46,387 nt of DNA. Origin: an uncultured Selenomonadaceae bacterium. Its GTDB lineage: Bacteria; Bacillota; Negativicutes; Selenomonadales; Selenomonadaceae. The stretch is from NCBI GenBank assembly GCA_910579115.1, contig CAJTSO010000012.1, positions 1 through 46,387 on the forward strand, read 5' to 3'. Positions 34,821 to 43,056 of this stretch are shown piece by piece. Every line of letters begins with the position of its first letter. Position 1 is the stretch's first letter. A model generated the notes under the pieces. It was given only the letters and a program-made list of their open reading frames with translations, did not search any database and was not told the DNA's origin. The translations under genes and the position numbers were made by a program.

Positions 34821-36086
34821 TTAGAACAGCAACATGAAGGAAATAACGCCAATGAGCATGGGAATAGCATTGCGCTTGGCAATGTCCATGGGGCTGACGT
34901 TTGCCATGCCGGCGCAAATGATGGCGGCACCGGCTACCGGGGACATGGAGCGGCCGATTGCCCCGCTCATCTGCGCCAGAGAACCCAGGTTCATAATGGT
35001 CATGCCGAATTTCTCCGCATGGGGAGTAATCGCCCCGTTAAAAGCCAGGGCAGCCGCGTCACCGGACCCGGAAACGATGGCAATAATGTACGTACCAAAA
35101 GCGCCGGCTATCTTGGCAATGGACTCGGAGCCTTTCATCAAGTCAATGAGAGCTCCGGTAAGACCAACGGCTTTCATACCGGCGGTAAATACGGCGGCAG
35201 CAATGATTAGTCCGATAACGCTGCCGTAGCCCTCGCCCATACCCTTGAAGAACTCCTTGGTGACCTCCTGAGGATTTGACATGGTGACAATAAGGGAGGC
35301 AAGAACGCCAGTGACCATTGCTGTCTGAACATTGGTGGCAGGAAGGATAGCTACCTGTTTACTGCCGAGGATGAGCATGACCAGCGGAATGAGAGGAACG
35401 AGGGCTTTGATTGGGTTCACATGGAATTCCTCTACCTCGCCGCCCTCCTGAGCAGCTGCATAAGCAAGGCGGCGCTCTTCGCTGGGCCCTTCCTTTAAAA
35501 CGACGGATACCACGGTAATCGCCGCGACCACGATAAAGGAAGTAATGATGGCCGCCGGAGCTTCATTCATGATGACGGTCATTACATCGGTATTAGCCAG
35601 CTTGGCCACCACCGGGTTATGAGAAGTACCCGGGCTGATAGCGCTGCCCCAGGTACCGGCCATTACGGCGCTGGCGGCCATAGCCGGATGAACCCCGGCC
35701 GCCATCATGGTGGGGATGAGGATACTGCCTACTGCCGCCGCGCAGCCAGCCGCCGACGGAATGGCAATGTTAATCCACCAGGTGAGCAGCATTGCCATGG
35801 GAATGATTATAAACTGAACCTTGGTAATAACGGAAGAAATTGCCGTAACAAGATGCCTGTCGCACTGGGTATACTTCATTACAAAAGAGAAACCCATAAC
35901 ACTGCAGATGGTGGGAACAAGAGTTTTATGCACCATCGTCTGGGTGAAGGTGTTGATTAAATCATTCACCGCCCCCCCCACAAGGCACATAATAAGACCG
36001 GCCGCAAAAAGTACCATTCGCGCTTCGTACTTTTTGATGATAAGAGCAAAGGTAGCCAAAACCACTGCTCCGCCAAAGAACATCAT
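34821..36086 (-). CDS. DcuC family C4-dicarboxylate (or related) carrier
   Basis: 421 residues from ATG 36086 with AGGAGG 8 bases upstream. About twelve hydrophobic segments. The pattern TWWINIAIPSAAGCAAAVGSILIP, AGTWGSAISPGTSHNP and SGSGDAAALAFNGAITPHAEKFG matches the DcuC anaerobic C4-dicarboxylate carrier family, which exchanges or exports succinate, fumarate or malate. Related carriers move other organic acids, so the substrate is not certain. A fermentative, succinate-related metabolism would fit the proposed host. Confidence 0.85.
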   Translation of the reverse strand: MMFFGGAVVLATFALIIKKYEARMVLFAAGLIMCLVGGAVNDLINTFTQTMVHKTLVPTICSVMGFSFVMKYTQCDRHLVTAISSVITKVQFIIIPMAMLLTWWINIAIPSAAGCAAAVGSILIPTMMAAGVHPAMAASAVMAGTWGSAISPGTSHNPVVAKLANTDVMTVIMNEAPAAIITSFIVVAAITVVSVVLKEGPSEERRLAYAAAQEGGEVEEFHVNPIKALVPLIPLVMLILGSKQVAILPATNVQTAMVTGVLASLIVTMSNPQEVTKEFFKGMGEGYGSVIGLIIAAAVFTAGMKAVGLTGALIDLMKGSESIAKIAGAFGTYIIAIVSGSGDAAALAFNGAITPHAEKFGMTIMNLGSLAQMSGAIGRSMSPVAGAAIICAGMANVSPMDIAKRNAIPMLIGVISFMLLF

Positions 36087-36131
36087 AGACAAAACCTCCT
36101 AATAAAAATTTTACCCGACGAAAAACGTTTA

Positions 36132-36153
36132 TGTTACCACAATGTTACCACAA
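36132..36153 (-). repeat. Two tandem 11-base repeats ahead of the DcuC-family gene
   Basis: TTGTGGTAACA occurs twice in a row on the minus strand (36143-36153 and 36132-36142), 46 bases upstream of the start codon. Their position around the likely promoter suggests a regulator binding site. Confidence 0.5.
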
Positions 36154-36294
36154 AACCTACTATTTCGTCATCTTTTTTTATTGTTTTGCATAAATTTCCT
36201 ATTTGTCTCTGGCCGACCCACTCCCCTCCGTCTCCTCTCCTCAGCCAGATTTACCCGGCCAACAGGTAATTTCCTATAGCAGTGATGGGCAGCA

Positions 36295-36325
36295 AAAAAC
36301 TCTCCGGTTTTCACCGGAATCTTTA
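36295..36325 (-). terminator. Second hairpin with T-run
   Basis: TCCGGT and ACCGGA form a short stem with a GAAA-type loop, followed by GAGTTTTTT on the minus strand. It may back up the terminator at 36363-36393 or act as an attenuator before the DcuC gene. Confidence 0.55.
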
Positions 36326-36362
36326 CCCCTGTGACAAGGGGCTGAACATGAGAAGTTATAGG

Positions 36363-36393
36363 AAAAGCCGCCCCGGTTTTTCACCAGAGCGGC
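36363..36393 (-). terminator. Terminator of the LysM gene
   Basis: A 10-bp stem (36367-36376 with 36384-36393, including G-T pairs), then TTTT on the minus strand, about 26 bases after the stop codon. Confidence 0.7.
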
Positions 36394-36418
36394 TCAATAT
36401 CCAACTGATTTTTTTATC

Positions 36419-36871
36419 CTATTTAATGACCGGTATCAGGAGCTTCCAGCCCACCGGCAGAGGTTCTCCCCTGGACAGAACATTCATCTCGGCGATGGCG
36501 TCCATCAGGCTTTCCTGTTTTTCCGGATCGGCGGTATAACGGCCGGCGATATCCTGAAGGCTCTCTCCCCGGGAAACAGTAATCTTCTCGAAGCTGCTGC
36601 TTCTAAGGTATTCGTTATGAAATTTCAACGGGGACCAAAGGCAGGCAAATATAGCAGCCAGCAGGGCGACGATCTTCGCCGGCAGAAGCGCCCTGGCGGC
36701 AATCGATTTTATATTCGCTTTTTTCTGCTGGAGAAAGTCCGAATTTTCCTGCTTCCTGTTCGGAAAATCCGGCTCTGATTTTTCCTCGATTATCTGCTCG
36801 TTTTTTGTAATAGAAAGTCTGCTTGTCCGCCGGTACCTGCGTCCGTAACCACTGACTGCTGCTGCGCTCAT
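36419..36871 (-). CDS. LysM domain protein with one membrane segment
   Basis: 150 residues from ATG 36871, where GGGAGG lies about 8 bases upstream. A basic N-terminus is followed by a polar linker, one hydrophobic helix (ALLPAKIVALLAAIFACLW) and a C-terminal LysM domain (ITVSRGESLQDIAGRYTADPE through LPVGWKLLIP) that binds peptidoglycan. The layout recalls YneA-type cell-division regulators, which are often SOS-controlled. That function is only a suggestion. Confidence 0.8.
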   Translation of the reverse strand: MSAAAVSGYGRRYRRTSRLSITKNEQIIEEKSEPDFPNRKQENSDFLQQKKANIKSIAARALLPAKIVALLAAIFACLWSPLKFHNEYLRSSSFEKITVSRGESLQDIAGRYTADPEKQESLMDAIAEMNVLSRGEPLPVGWKLLIPVIK

Positions 36872-37011
36872 CTTCTTATCCTCCCTTTGTTTAGCAAGGT
36901 TACCTGTTATATATTGGAAGTCCCGCCAGACCTTCATCTTACATTCGCATTTAGAACACCCTTAGGTTTATGTTTAATTTTAGAATATTTATTTGTCGAA
37001 TTTCTGTTTTA

Positions 37012-37039
37012 ATAATAGCATAAGCCGATTATTTGTCAA
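37012..37039 (-). promoter_or_regulatory. Promoter of the LysM gene with overlapping inverted repeat
   Basis: TTGACA (37034-37039) and TATTAT (37012-37017) on the minus strand with a 16-base spacer. The -35 lies inside an imperfect inverted repeat (AGCCG-TTAT at 37023 paired with ATAA-CCGGCT ending near 37053), a possible operator. The leader is about 135 bases. Confidence 0.6.
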
Positions 37040-37170
37040 GCCATAAACCGGCTATTTTAGAAAATATTTTTTTATTTTAGAGCTCCATCTTAATATGCTC
37101 TGTATCTCCTCCCTGCGATCCTATTATTTCACATACCAACCCCTAATAATGGTACTTTGATAGAAAAATC

Positions 37171-37209
37171 AAAAAAGCTGCTGCACAGGCCATTCCCCAT
37201 GCAACAGCT
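37171..37209 (-). terminator. Terminator of purF
   Basis: A 10-bp stem (37200-37209 with 37176-37185) followed by six T residues on the minus strand, about 18 bases after the purF stop. Confidence 0.85.
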
Positions 37210-37226
37210 CTCGGTATTATCTTGTT

Positions 37227-38651
37227 TTAACGGCGCTCCTCAAAGATGTACTTTGACGCTCCCGGCGGCTGCTCGCCATTTTTGACGGGATACGTGTTGT
37301 TAAAGCAGGCATAGCAGAGCCGCTCCGGATCCAGCTTATCAAAGGATTTCTTCAGTCCCTCGATAGACAGGAAGTGCAGTCCGTCCGCGCCGATAAATTC
37401 CCTGATTTCCTCCACGGTCTTTGTCGCCGCGATCAACTCTTTCCGAACAGAGGTATCAATGCCGTAGTAGCAGGGGTACCCGATGGGCGGAGAGGATATG
37501 CACATGTAAATTTTCCTTGCCCCGGCTTCCCTGAGCATTTTTACGATCTTTCCACTGGTAGTTCCTCGAACGATGGAATCGTCCACGATAATGATATCTC
37601 TGCCCTCAACTGCACTTTTAACGGCGTTCAGCTTCAGCCGTACCGATTTCTCCCGGCTTTTCTGATTGGGCTGGATAAAGGTCCGGCCAATGTAGCGGTT
37701 CTTTAACAGTCCTGTCACAAAGGGAATGCCTGACTCAAGGGCATAGCCGGTGGCCGCTGTGGTCCCGGAATCCGGCACACTGATAACGATATCGCCCTTA
37801 AAGCCCGATTCCCTCGCCAGCATCCGGCCCATCATGAATCTTGCCTCATGAACGCTTTGCCCGTCAATTATGGAATCGGGCCGGGCAAAGTAAATGTACT
37901 CGAATACGCAGGCGGCAGTTTTTTCGCCCTTGGAAAAGGAAATGGAATGGATGCCATCCTCATCAATGACAACGATTTCACCCGGTTCCACGTCCCTGAT
38001 AAATTCCGCTCCTACTACATCCAGGCCGCAGGTTTCCGAGGACAGCACCCAGCCGTCTTCCAGCTTCCCGATACAGAGCGGGCGAAAGCCCTGGGGATCC
38101 CTGGCTCCCATAAGCTTGTTTTCGGTCATGATGGTGAGGCAGTAGGCCCCCTTTACCTGCTTCAGGCTCTCGATGATCCGTTCCTCAATGGTTCCCGCCC
38201 GGGAACGGGCAATGAGGTTCAGGATGACCTCCGTGTCGATTGACGTCTGAAAGACGGAGCCGTTTATCTCCAGCTGGTGCCGAACCTCCGCCGCATTGGT
38301 AAGATTGCCATTGTGAGCCAGACTCAGCTTGCCTCCCGAATAATTTGCAATGAGGGGCTGGGTATTCATCAGCAGACTGGAGCCGGTAGTAGAATACCGC
38401 ACGTGGCCGATAGCGATATACTGTTTTTCCAGATGAGGAATCTGCTGGCGAAAGACCTCGTTTACCAATCCCATCCCCCTCGTTACATCCATCCAGACCC
38501 CATCAGTATAGGCGATACCGCAGCTTTCCTGCCCCCGGTGCTGAAGCGCCTGTAACCCCAGACAGGTTAGTCCCGTCACATCGGCGGTATGAGAATAGAC
38601 ACCGTACACGCCGCATTCCTCATGCCATTTGTTTTCTGCCGTTTCTGCCAT
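37227..38651 (-). CDS. purF: Amidophosphoribosyltransferase PurF
   Basis: 474 residues. After a 12-residue propeptide comes the nucleophile Cys13 (EECGVYGVYS) of the glutaminase domain, with LQHRGQESCGI and the glutamine-binding HNGNLTNA. The C-terminal phosphoribosyltransferase domain has IIVDDSIVRGTT. A cysteine set near the C-terminus (CYACFNN) fits the Fe-S-containing B. subtilis type. It makes phosphoribosylamine from PRPP and glutamine, the first step of purine synthesis. It lies downstream of the ammonium transporter, away from other pur genes. Confidence 0.97.
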   Translation of the reverse strand: MAETAENKWHEECGVYGVYSHTADVTGLTCLGLQALQHRGQESCGIAYTDGVWMDVTRGMGLVNEVFRQQIPHLEKQYIAIGHVRYSTTGSSLLMNTQPLIANYSGGKLSLAHNGNLTNAAEVRHQLEINGSVFQTSIDTEVILNLIARSRAGTIEERIIESLKQVKGAYCLTIMTENKLMGARDPQGFRPLCIGKLEDGWVLSSETCGLDVVGAEFIRDVEPGEIVVIDEDGIHSISFSKGEKTAACVFEYIYFARPDSIIDGQSVHEARFMMGRMLARESGFKGDIVISVPDSGTTAATGYALESGIPFVTGLLKNRYIGRTFIQPNQKSREKSVRLKLNAVKSAVEGRDIIIVDDSIVRGTTSGKIVKMLREAGARKIYMCISSPPIGYPCYYGIDTSVRKELIAATKTVEEIREFIGADGLHFLSIEGLKKSFDKLDPERLCYACFNNTYPVKNGEQPPGASKYIFEERR

Positions 38652-38797
38652 TTTCTTCTCCCTCTTATAAAATCGGTTCCCGGCCTGTAAAGCGAATCAA
38701 ACTGTCCGCCCACAGACGACCGATAACCGGTGAGAGCAGCCGCCCCGGAGAAAGCTTCCCCGCGGCAGGCCCCTCTCCGGCATTTCATCATTCCGTT

Positions 38798-40546
38798 TTA
38801 CTCAACATCCTGCAAAGCGGCGAAATCTTCTTCACCGGTACGAACCTTTACTACCTTGTCGACGCCGTAGACGAATATCTTGCCGTCGCCTATGTGCCCG
38901 GTGTACAGGGTTTTCTTTGCGGTTTCGATAACGTCTGCCACGGGGATCTTGCTGACGACAATTTCTACCTTTGCCTTCGGCAGCAGGGTGGCATCGATTT
39001 CAACGCCGCGATACATCTCCCCGGCGCCCTTTTGGATACCGCAGCCCATAACCTGGGTAACCGTCATACCTGTTACGCCCAGGTCGTTCAGGGATTTCTT
39101 CAGGCGCTCGATACGCTCCTGCTTTGTGATGATAACAACCTTGTAAATACCGGTAGGCGAAGCGGCGCTGTAGTCTGCTACCGGTACGGCTGCTGCCTTT
39201 TCCACGGGCGTGGCCGCCGCATAATTATCGTTGCCCAGGTCAGTGTTTTCGTTGACATCCATGAGCATGGTATTGGAAACATCGATGATGGAGAACCCGA
39301 GGTAAGCGGAAGCCAGACCGTGTTCGGCAGAGTCAAGACCGATAATCTCTTCGTCCCTTTCTACCCGGAGGCCAATAACGGCCTTAATGCCGTAGAACAC
39401 GATGGTCATCGTGATAAAGGACCAGGCCGCCACCGCTGCCAGGCCAATCAGCTGAATGCTTAAGAGCCTCAGGCCACCGCCGTAGAAAAGACCAACCAGC
39501 TCATCGTTTCCGGGAGCAGCGGTCGTTGCGAAAAGTCCAGTTGCGATGGTACCCCAGACACCATTTAAGCAGTGGACCGCTACAGCGCCAACCGGATCAT
39601 CTATATAGAGGACGTTATCGAGAAACCATACGCCGAATACAACAAGAATACCGGCTACAAAACCGATGGCGATTGCCCCGAAGGCATCTGTTACATCGCA
39701 GGGGGCAGTAATTGCTACCAGCCCGGCCAACGAGGCGTTCAGGGTCATCGATATATCGGCCTTGCCGAACTTTCTCCAGGTGTAAACCATCGTTACTATA
39801 GTAGCAATGGCCGGAGCAATAGTAGTGGTGACGAAGATGGAGGCGAGCTGTTCTACACTGGTAGCCGCGGCACCGTTGAAACCGTACCAGCCGAGCCACA
39901 GGATGAATACGCCGAGGCAGCCGATGGGAAGATTGTGGCCGGGAAAAGCATTTACTTTTACTACCCTGCCCTCTTTATCGTAGCTGAACTTGCCAATGCG
40001 GGGGCCAAGTACCTTGGCGCCAACCAGAGCGGCAATACCGCCCACCATATGGATCGCGCAGGAGCCGGCAAAGTCATGGAAGCCCATCTGGGCCAGCCAG
40101 CCGCCGCCCCAGATCCAGTGGGCTTCAATCGGGTAAATGAGGCCGCTGATGATTGCGGAGTACACGCAGTATGAGAGGAATTTTGTTCTCTCGGCCATGG
40201 CGCCGGAAACAATAGTTGCGGTGGTGGCGCAGAATACCAGGTTAAAAACAAAATTGGACCAATCAAAATTTGCATAATCGCTGAAGATGCCATAGCCCGG
40301 TTTACCGATGAGCCCCATCATATCCTCACCAAGCAGGAGGCTGAAGCCGATGGCAATGAAGGTAACTGTTCCGATGCAGAAGTCGCCCACATTCTTCATG
40401 AGTATATTACCGGCGTTCTTCGCTCTGGTGAAGCCGGCCTCAACCATGGCGAAGCCTGCCTGCATCCAAAAGACAAGGGCGGCTCCCAACAGGAACCACA
40501 CCCCAAAGACCTGATCGCTGATCGCTTTCGTAATTTCCACAGACAT
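38798..40546 (-). CDS. Ammonium transporter fused to a PII (GlnK) domain
   Basis: 582 residues. Residues ~1-410 form an eleven-helix AmtB channel (FWMQAGFAMVEAGFTRAKN, conserved HMVGG and HCLNGVWG histidines). A ~50-residue linker leads to a C-terminal PII domain (~468-582): IYKVVIITKQERIERLKKSL, QKGAGEMYRGVEI (T-loop) and YTGHIGDGKIFVYG. The T-loop tyrosine at the position equivalent to 46 is kept. Position 51, the uridylylation site of enteric PII, is isoleucine. The channel imports ammonium, and the tethered PII could gate it directly. AGGGGG precedes the ATG. Confidence 0.93.
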   Translation of the reverse strand: MSVEITKAISDQVFGVWFLLGAALVFWMQAGFAMVEAGFTRAKNAGNILMKNVGDFCIGTVTFIAIGFSLLLGEDMMGLIGKPGYGIFSDYANFDWSNFVFNLVFCATTATIVSGAMAERTKFLSYCVYSAIISGLIYPIEAHWIWGGGWLAQMGFHDFAGSCAIHMVGGIAALVGAKVLGPRIGKFSYDKEGRVVKVNAFPGHNLPIGCLGVFILWLGWYGFNGAAATSVEQLASIFVTTTIAPAIATIVTMVYTWRKFGKADISMTLNASLAGLVAITAPCDVTDAFGAIAIGFVAGILVVFGVWFLDNVLYIDDPVGAVAVHCLNGVWGTIATGLFATTAAPGNDELVGLFYGGGLRLLSIQLIGLAAVAAWSFITMTIVFYGIKAVIGLRVERDEEIIGLDSAEHGLASAYLGFSIIDVSNTMLMDVNENTDLGNDNYAAATPVEKAAAVPVADYSAASPTGIYKVVIITKQERIERLKKSLNDLGVTGMTVTQVMGCGIQKGAGEMYRGVEIDATLLPKAKVEIVVSKIPVADVIETAKKTLYTGHIGDGKIFVYGVDKVVKVRTGEEDFAALQDVE

Positions 40547-40582
40547 TTACGATTCCCCCTAAATTATTTTATAAGCAAAAAA

Positions 40583-40612
40583 GACGCCCGGATACGTCTG
40601 TATCCAAGCGCC
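40583..40612 (-). terminator. Terminator of the glutamate synthase operon
   Basis: A 13-bp stem with G-T pairs (40600-40612 with 40583-40595), an AGAC loop and then TTTTTT on the minus strand. It lies between the last glt gene and amtB. Partial read-through into amtB and purF is possible, since no clear separate promoter is visible for amtB. Confidence 0.8.
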
Positions 40613-40700
40613 TTTGCTTTACGGAGTGGAGTTTATCACTTGCCTTTATATAAGTCAATTATTTTCTTAATATATATTGTATACCGGATGTCAGATCCTT

Positions 40701-43037
40701 TCAGTGATGATGATCAAAGCTCCGATACATATCAATAGGCTCCGGGTTGTCAATAAGGCTCCAGACTCCGCAGGGGCAGACGGCCTCGCAAATACCGCAG
40801 CCGATGCATCGGGAATCATCGGAAACATATTTCCACCGCCCATTTCCCAGGTCGATACGGCTGATGGCCTTCTCCGGGCAGGACTCCATGCACATACCGC
40901 AGTCACGGCAGGAGCCGCAGGAAATGCAGCGAATGTGATCGTCGCCCGGGACAGGCAACGCGCAGTGGTGATACTTTTGAAAATATGCTTTATTCAGACG
41001 GCCTACCGGTATTACGGCCTTCTTTACCTCGGGAATTACCGGCTCATTATTCAGATACTGATCAACGGCTCTGGCCGCTGCAATGCCGTCACCAATAGCA
41101 TCGGTAAGGCGGCCAGGCTTTATGACATCCCCTGCTGCAAAAACGCCTGGCAGTATCTGCCTTTCAGCATTTGGGACAAGCCAGTTATCGTTGTACGTTT
41201 CAATACCTTCAGGCAGGAAATCCAGTACCGGCTCCTCGCCAATTGATACGATAACCTGATCTGCCGCAATGAAGGTTCCGTCCTCCGCCGTTACCCCCAC
41301 CGGGGTAATACGGGACAGCATAAAGGGACAGACAATCCGGCCACCCAGCGCGCGGAAAGCAGACAGCTCCCTGTCGGAGGCGGCAGGCTTACGGCGGCAC
41401 ACGGCAACGACGGACTCCGCTCCCAGCCTATAGGCGCTTACAGCCACATCCATCCCCGAATCACCGGCGCCGATTACAACAACCCGCTTGCCGGTATGAG
41501 GGATTTCACCCCGATTGATTGCCTTCAGGTAGTCAAGCCCCATGGTAAGGTGCCCCACCCCCTCCCAGGTGGAAAACCAGCGGGGACGGCTGCCGCCAAC
41601 CGCTACTACAACCGCATCGTTATCCTCCCGCAGCTCCTCAAACCTGGCCTTGTCCACATGAATCCCAGGGACAAATTTTACGCCGATACCTTCAATGCGG
41701 GCCAGTTCCTTCTCCAGGCGTTCATGAGGCAGCCGGAACCGGGGTATCGCCTGCTGGATTTTCCCGCCGACTTTATCGCCATCGTCATACACGGTAACGA
41801 TGTGGCCCTTACGGCGCAGCTGCCAGGCCGCCGAAAGACCGGCGACGCCGCCGCCGATCACCGCTACCCTTTTGCCGGTTTCAGCCGCCGGAGCCTCCAC
41901 CGGCGTTTCTTCCGACAAGAGACCCAGAGCGCCAATCTGAACAGCTTCGTCAACCGTCTTACGGGAACACCCTTCCATACAGGGATTTGGACAGAGCGTG
42001 CCGCAGACGGAACCAGGAAAAGGAGTATACTCCAGCACGAGCCTGGCCGCCTCTGCCAGGCGGCCCTCACGGATGAGCTGAAAACGCTTTTGGGTGGGAA
42101 TACCGCAGGGACACTGGAACTGGCAGGGAGCGGAATATTTACCGTTCTCCCACCGGGGCACCCGCAAGCGGTAAATACCGGTATTCACCGTATTCAGTAC
42201 GATGCCGTCATCTGCCGCCACATCCGCGAACATCCCATCCTTAAACCAGCTGCTCAGGCGGAAGGAGCGAAGATCCGGCGCCTTCTTCGGCTGGTGTTCT
42301 TCATAGGTGAGGGGACGGAGCTTCCTCCACTGCTTCCAGTCGGTAAGGCGCGATATCAGCTCCTGACGATCCACAGCCTCCAGAAATTTTGGCATACCAT
42401 CTTCAAGGAAAGCAATATCCTCCTCGTCCAGGGCTTCCTCAAGGATATCATCAGGGTAACCGGCTATATTTCCTCTTACATAAACGGCCCCGCCAACCAT
42501 ACCAACGCAGGGACGATCTCCTAAAACGGAGTCGGAATGTTCCTCGCCAATACCGCAGACGACAACCCGGCCGCCACCCATAAATTCAAAGGAGAAGCTC
42601 CCGGTACCGTTCAATATCCACAGCTGCGGCTCCTCATAGAGGGGGTCATGCTTCATCAGGGAACCGGTACGGGTACCGGCCCGGCCGCCGATATAAATTT
42701 TACCCCCGGCAGCGCAATGACCTGCCGTATCACCGGCATCCCCCCGGATGGTTATAATGCCGCCGGAATTCAGCCAGCCGGCATCAGCGGATACAGAGCC
42801 GTGCGCAAGAATTTCTGTATTTGGCAGGCACATGGAGCCAAGCCGCTGACCGGCGTTGTTGACCTCAAAGTGCAGGGTTTTCCCGTCCTTGTTCCAAAGG
42901 GGACCGCCGATATCATGCTGTCCGCTGGCGTTGATATAAAACTCCGTCTCACCTTTCCCGACTGCTTCCTCTATTTTCAGCAGCAGATCCTCGGTAGACA
43001 TACGCTCATGGCCGATAAAGGTTTCGATCGTAAACAT
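40701..43037 (-). CDS. Glutamate synthase GXGXG domain fused to GltD-like oxidoreductase and ferredoxin
   Basis: 778 residues from ATG 43037 (GGGAG upstream; the longer 43091 start overlaps the neighbour). Residues ~1-270 are the right-handed GXGXG beta-helix of the large subunit C-terminus (SGGIITIRGDAGD, GGKIYIGG). Residues ~310-670 are a GltD-like flavoprotein: N-terminal cysteines (CQFQCPCGIP, CGTLCPNPCMEGC), VAVIGGGVAGLSAAWQL for FAD, VVVIGAGDSGMDVA for NAD(P)H and GVFAAGDV. The tail (~700-770) is a two-cluster ferredoxin (CGSCRDCGMCMESCP, CIGCGICEAVCP). It would feed electrons to the FMN subunit encoded just upstream. Confidence 0.9.
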   Translation of the reverse strand: MFTIETFIGHERMSTEDLLLKIEEAVGKGETEFYINASGQHDIGGPLWNKDGKTLHFEVNNAGQRLGSMCLPNTEILAHGSVSADAGWLNSGGIITIRGDAGDTAGHCAAGGKIYIGGRAGTRTGSLMKHDPLYEEPQLWILNGTGSFSFEFMGGGRVVVCGIGEEHSDSVLGDRPCVGMVGGAVYVRGNIAGYPDDILEEALDEEDIAFLEDGMPKFLEAVDRQELISRLTDWKQWRKLRPLTYEEHQPKKAPDLRSFRLSSWFKDGMFADVAADDGIVLNTVNTGIYRLRVPRWENGKYSAPCQFQCPCGIPTQKRFQLIREGRLAEAARLVLEYTPFPGSVCGTLCPNPCMEGCSRKTVDEAVQIGALGLLSEETPVEAPAAETGKRVAVIGGGVAGLSAAWQLRRKGHIVTVYDDGDKVGGKIQQAIPRFRLPHERLEKELARIEGIGVKFVPGIHVDKARFEELREDNDAVVVAVGGSRPRWFSTWEGVGHLTMGLDYLKAINRGEIPHTGKRVVVIGAGDSGMDVAVSAYRLGAESVVAVCRRKPAASDRELSAFRALGGRIVCPFMLSRITPVGVTAEDGTFIAADQVIVSIGEEPVLDFLPEGIETYNDNWLVPNAERQILPGVFAAGDVIKPGRLTDAIGDGIAAARAVDQYLNNEPVIPEVKKAVIPVGRLNKAYFQKYHHCALPVPGDDHIRCISCGSCRDCGMCMESCPEKAISRIDLGNGRWKYVSDDSRCIGCGICEAVCPCGVWSLIDNPEPIDMYRSFDHHH

Positions 43038-43056
43038 TGTTTTCTCTCCCTTCCTG

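Larger units (their letters stand above)
36087..36418. other. 332-base region between LysM and DcuC genes
   Basis: From right to left on the minus strand: a terminator (36363-36393), a CCCCT/AGGGG hairpin near 36325-36345, a TCCGG hairpin with TTTTTT (36295-36325), a purine-rich stretch (about 36200-36245) and the tandem repeats at 36132-36153. No gene or known riboswitch was recognised. Confidence 0.5.

Noticed and set aside
38690..38770. Terminator between amtB and purF
   Set aside because: CCGGAGA/TCTCCGG arms exist, but the loop is long and there is no T-run, so amtB and purF are probably co-transcribed.
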